64,000 bases of DNA, taken from NCBI GenBank assembly GCA_947585745.1, contig CANPXF010000005.1, forward strand, positions 1-64,000, written 5' to 3'. Below, piece by piece: positions 61,188-64,000 of this stretch (the stretch's first letter is position 1; every line of letters begins with the position of its first letter). The stretch is from an uncultured Clostridia bacterium (GTDB lineage Bacteria; Bacillota; Clostridia; Oscillospirales; Acutalibacteraceae). The translations under genes and the position numbers were made by a program. The notes under the pieces are model-generated. The model searched no databases, had not been told where the DNA came from, and was given only the letters and a program-made list of their open reading frames with translations.

Positions 61188-61527
61188 TTATTTTCAGCTA
61201 TAGCATTTATGGATTTAACTTTAAGGAATGTAAATCTTATGATATTATTACTTAATACAGATATAATAAACTATAAAACTAATTAAAAAACGCTGTAGAA
61301 TGTTTGTTATTGTTTTTTAATATATTTATATGTGAAAAAACAGTCCGAACTTGTGAGTATTTAGAATATATTGGTATTCTAAGCAGTTATAAAAGGATGA
61401 AAAATTAAAACTCAGATAAAACTATTTGATGAAAAGTGTATATTAAAAAGTCACAACATTGTAAGTTGTGACTTTTTATTATATATGATATAATTTTTTT
61501 AAAAGGTTTGAAGAAAAGGTAATTATT
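61188..61527. other. gene-free AT-rich stretch
   Basis: No gene is seen. It contains a 13-bp perfect inverted repeat (AAAAAGTCACAAC/GTTGTGACTTTTT, 61445-61477), a terminator-like hairpin 50 bases ahead of pcrA, and otherwise AT-rich sequence. Confidence 0.5.
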
Positions 61528-63753
61528 ATGGATATAAAAGAAAATTTTTCACATATGAATAATATGCAGAAAAAAGCTGTTTTTTGCACGGAAGGACCGC
61601 TTTTAATTTTGGCGGGAGCAGGTTCGGGAAAGACTACGGTTTTAGTTAACCGAATTGCGTATATTCTGCAAAGCGGTCTTTGCCGTCCGTGGCAGATTTT
61701 GGCGATTACTTTTACCAATAAGGCGGCGGGCGAGCTTAAAGAGCGTATTTTAAATGTTGTACCCGAGGGCGGTGATGATATTTGGGCGGCGACGTTTCAC
61801 TCAACCTGCGCGCGGATTTTAAGACGTTACGGTGACAGAATAGGCTATTCAAGCCATTTTACTGTTTACGATACAGCGGACCAGAAAAGTCTTATAAAAA
61901 AGGCTATGAAACAGCTTAATATTGATGAAAAACATTTGCCTGTAAAAAGCGTTATTTCGGAAATTTCAAGCGCAAAGGATAAAATGCGGTCGCCCGAGTA
62001 TATGCTCAAAAAATCAGGGGGAGATTTCAGAAAGGAGCAAATTGCAAAAATTTATCAGATTTATCAGTCCGAGCTTAAAAACAGCGACGCTATGGATTTT
62101 GACGATATGCTTTGCAATACGGTAAAGCTTTTTGAAGAAAATCCCGATATACTCGATTATTATCAAAATCTTTTTAAATATATTATGGTCGATGAGTACC
62201 AGGACACCAATAAGGTTCAGTATAAATTTGTTTCAATGCTTGCCGAAAAGTCAAAGAACATCTGCGTTGTGGGCGATGATGACCAAAGTATTTATAAATT
62301 CAGAGGAGCCACAATTGAAAACATTTTATCCTTTGAGAGCCATTTTAAAAATGCGAAGGTTATAAGGCTGGAGCAAAATTACCGCAGTACAAAAACTATT
62401 CTTAACGCGGCTAACAAGGTGATTGAAAACAATACCGCCCGTAAGGGTAAAACTCTGTGGACAGAGAACAAAAGCGGGGATAAAATTCAGGTCTATACGG
62501 CGTTATCCGAGAGGGAAGAGGCATCATATATCGCTCAGCAGATTCTCGACGGCGTAGCCTCGGGCAGAAAATTTTCTGATTTTGCTGTGCTGTACCGTAT
62601 GAACGCGCAGTCAAACGCGATTGAAACCGCGCTGTCCAGAAGCGGAATACCCCACCGTATCATCGGCGGACACCGTTTCTATGACCGTGAGGAAATCAAA
62701 GATATGACGGCTTATCTGAGGGTTATAGATAACCCCAACGATAATATCCGTCTTAACCGAATAATCAATGTTCCAAAACGCGGAATAGGAAAGACCACAA
62801 TGGACAGAGCAGGAGAAATTGCCGTTTTAAACGGACTAAGCATTTATGATGTTATCTCCAATGCGTCAGATTATCCCGAACTCTCAAGAGCAGTTAATAA
62901 ATTCAAAGAATTTGTTTCGCTTATAGACGGACTGCGCTCTGCCGAAACAAGCGGGGATTATTCTTTAGCAGAATTATATGAGCTTATTCTGGAGCATACC
63001 GATTATAAAAATTATTTAAAAACCGAGAAAGAAAATGCCGATGTACGCATTGAAAATATCGAGGAATTAAAATCCAATATAATTAAATTTGAGGAGGAAT
63101 ACGGCGACGAAGCCTCGCTTTCGGCATTTCTTGAAGAAATCTCGCTCCAAACCGATATTGACAATTACGATGAGGAGGCAGATACAGCGGTTATGATGAC
63201 CTTACATAGCGCAAAAGGACTTGAATTTCCCGTTGTGTTTATTGCCGGAATGGAGGAGGGCGTTTTTCCCTCAATTGCGATTTATTCAAATCCCGACGAG
63301 CTTAACGAGGAAAGACGTCTGGCATATGTGGGAATTACCCGCGCTAAAGAAAAGCTTTATCTTACTAAGACAAAGAGCAGAATGCTTTTCGGCTCAACTA
63401 CCCATAACGCGACATCTCGATTTTTAGATGAAATTCCCGATGAATTTATCACGAGCTCGGGAGAAAGAGATTTTACCGATTTTTCGAGCCTGAAGTACGG
63501 CTCCGATAAGGTTAATATAGATTCAAAACCGTCTTATAACTACAACAGCAGAATTGCTCCTTCATTTAAAAAACCGATAGCTAAATCAAATGTATCCTAT
63601 AATGTGGGAGATAATGTTTTGCACAAGGTTTTCGGCAAAGGAATGGTAGTCAAGGCAGAAAAAATGGGTAACGATACAATGCTTGAAATTGTATTTGAAA
63701 CTAAAGGAACAAAAACGCTCATGGCAAATTTCTGCAAAATGGAAAAAATATAA
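61528..63753 (+). CDS. pcrA: ATP-dependent DNA helicase PcrA/UvrD
   Basis: 741 residues of helicase superfamily 1A. Motifs: Q motif LNNMQKKAVF-like start, Walker A GAGSGKTTVL, Ia ITFTNKAAGELKER, motif II VDEYQDTN, III VVGDDDQSIYKFRGA, IV LEQNYRST, V VMMTLHSAKGLEFPVVF and VI VGITRAKEKLYL. It unwinds DNA 3'-5' in repair and rolling-circle replication. The C-terminal Tudor-like domain (VGDNVLHKVFGKGMVV) is present. Length typical. Confidence 0.96.
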   Translation: MDIKENFSHMNNMQKKAVFCTEGPLLILAGAGSGKTTVLVNRIAYILQSGLCRPWQILAITFTNKAAGELKERILNVVPEGGDDIWAATFHSTCARILRRYGDRIGYSSHFTVYDTADQKSLIKKAMKQLNIDEKHLPVKSVISEISSAKDKMRSPEYMLKKSGGDFRKEQIAKIYQIYQSELKNSDAMDFDDMLCNTVKLFEENPDILDYYQNLFKYIMVDEYQDTNKVQYKFVSMLAEKSKNICVVGDDDQSIYKFRGATIENILSFESHFKNAKVIRLEQNYRSTKTILNAANKVIENNTARKGKTLWTENKSGDKIQVYTALSEREEASYIAQQILDGVASGRKFSDFAVLYRMNAQSNAIETALSRSGIPHRIIGGHRFYDREEIKDMTAYLRVIDNPNDNIRLNRIINVPKRGIGKTTMDRAGEIAVLNGLSIYDVISNASDYPELSRAVNKFKEFVSLIDGLRSAETSGDYSLAELYELILEHTDYKNYLKTEKENADVRIENIEELKSNIIKFEEEYGDEASLSAFLEEISLQTDIDNYDEEADTAVMMTLHSAKGLEFPVVFIAGMEEGVFPSIAIYSNPDELNEERRLAYVGITRAKEKLYLTKTKSRMLFGSTTHNATSRFLDEIPDEFITSSGERDFTDFSSLKYGSDKVNIDSKPSYNYNSRIAPSFKKPIAKSNVSYNVGDNVLHKVFGKGMVVKAEKMGNDTMLEIVFETKGTKTLMANFCKMEKI

Positions 63754-63810
63754 TGTAAACAACCCTTAAAACAAGGGTAAAATAAAATTAATTACAAAAG
63801 GAGAACAAAA

Positions 63811-64000
63811 ATGAGTACAGGTTTGATTATCGGAATTATTATAGCCGTAATAGTAGTTTTAATAATTTTATGGGTTGTGACTACCTATAATAAGCTTATT
63901 AAATTGAGGACACAATGCGAGGAAGGCTTTTCCACGATGGACGTTTACCTGAAAAAACGTTTTGACCTTATCCCGAACCTTGTCAGCACGGTTAAGGGCT
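63811..64000 (+). CDS. lemA: LemA family protein (partial, cut by the window end)
   Basis: The first 63 residues are in the window: a hydrophobic helix (about 5-23, IIGIIIAVIVVLIILW) followed by TYNKLIKLRTQCEEGFSTMDV and YLKKRFDLIPNLVSTVKG, the LemA signature. It starts behind AAAGGAG. LemA proteins form a membrane-tethered helical bundle of unclear function. Confidence 0.9.
   Translation, partial: MSTGLIIGIIIAVIVVLIILWVVTTYNKLIKLRTQCEEGFSTMDVYLKKRFDLIPNLVSTVKG

Overview
The window looks like chromosome from a low-G+C, Gram-positive gut or rumen member of the Clostridia, probably a Ruminococcus (Oscillospiraceae) close to the starch degraders such as R. bromii. The pointers are a secreted GH13 amylase ending in a type I dockerin, several secreted proteins with lysine-rich bacterial Ig-like repeats, a V-type ATPase operon, DnaD/DnaI-type replication proteins and strong AGGAGG ribosome binding sites with some TTG starts. 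The species call is an inference; no rRNA gene is present.

Left part (1-19.1 kb): a putP-type sodium/solute symporter on the minus strand, then a plus-strand housekeeping run: alr-polA-arginine phosphatase-rimI-tsaD-transglutaminase lipoprotein-pyrK-pyrD. Three consecutive secreted or anchored glycerophosphodiesterase paralogues follow, then ruvX and two alpha-amylases, the second with a starch-binding-like domain and a dockerin.

19.3-30.2 kb: tRNA-Ala(CGC) and tRNA-Gln(UUG), then a 10.6-kb prophage remnant bounded by an exact 59-bp direct repeat that includes the 3' end of tRNA-Gln. It keeps baseplate, tail-fibre, holin and endolysin genes and a set of small accessory genes, all on the minus strand, but has no integrase, capsid or terminase gene. 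Its right boundary cuts through a baseplate gene. Inside are three copies of an unusual two-box promoter-like element and two paralogous 33-40 residue proteins in duplicated cassettes, none of which standard annotation would list.

30.2-33.7 kb: a lipoprotein gene with a possible frameshift at its signal peptide, a probable 200-nt structured RNA whose promoter and 5' end are duplicated upstream, an Fn3/NPCBM-like secreted protein, and two small membrane proteins.

33.7-40.1 kb: the most interesting locus. A cobalamin riboswitch with its own terminator precedes six tightly spaced genes: a secreted DUF4430 (transcobalamin C-terminal-like) protein with Ig repeats, a membrane-anchored alpha/alpha-toroid protein, a DUF4430 lipoprotein, and a full ECF transporter (T, fused A-A', S). 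The two folds are those that together make up animal transcobalamin and intrinsic factor, so the operon reads as a surface vitamin B12 capture and import system.

40.1-48.7 kb: a nine-gene V-type ATPase operon on the minus strand. 48.7-64 kb: mostly housekeeping genes (UPF0210, ACT, PHP phosphatase, galU, prfB without the usual recoding site, dnaD, dnaI, pcrA, start of lemA) with some odd neighbours: a 28-triplet collagen-like protein, a FliB-like protein without flagellar genes, and tRNA-Pro(CGG) and tRNA-Gln(CUG).
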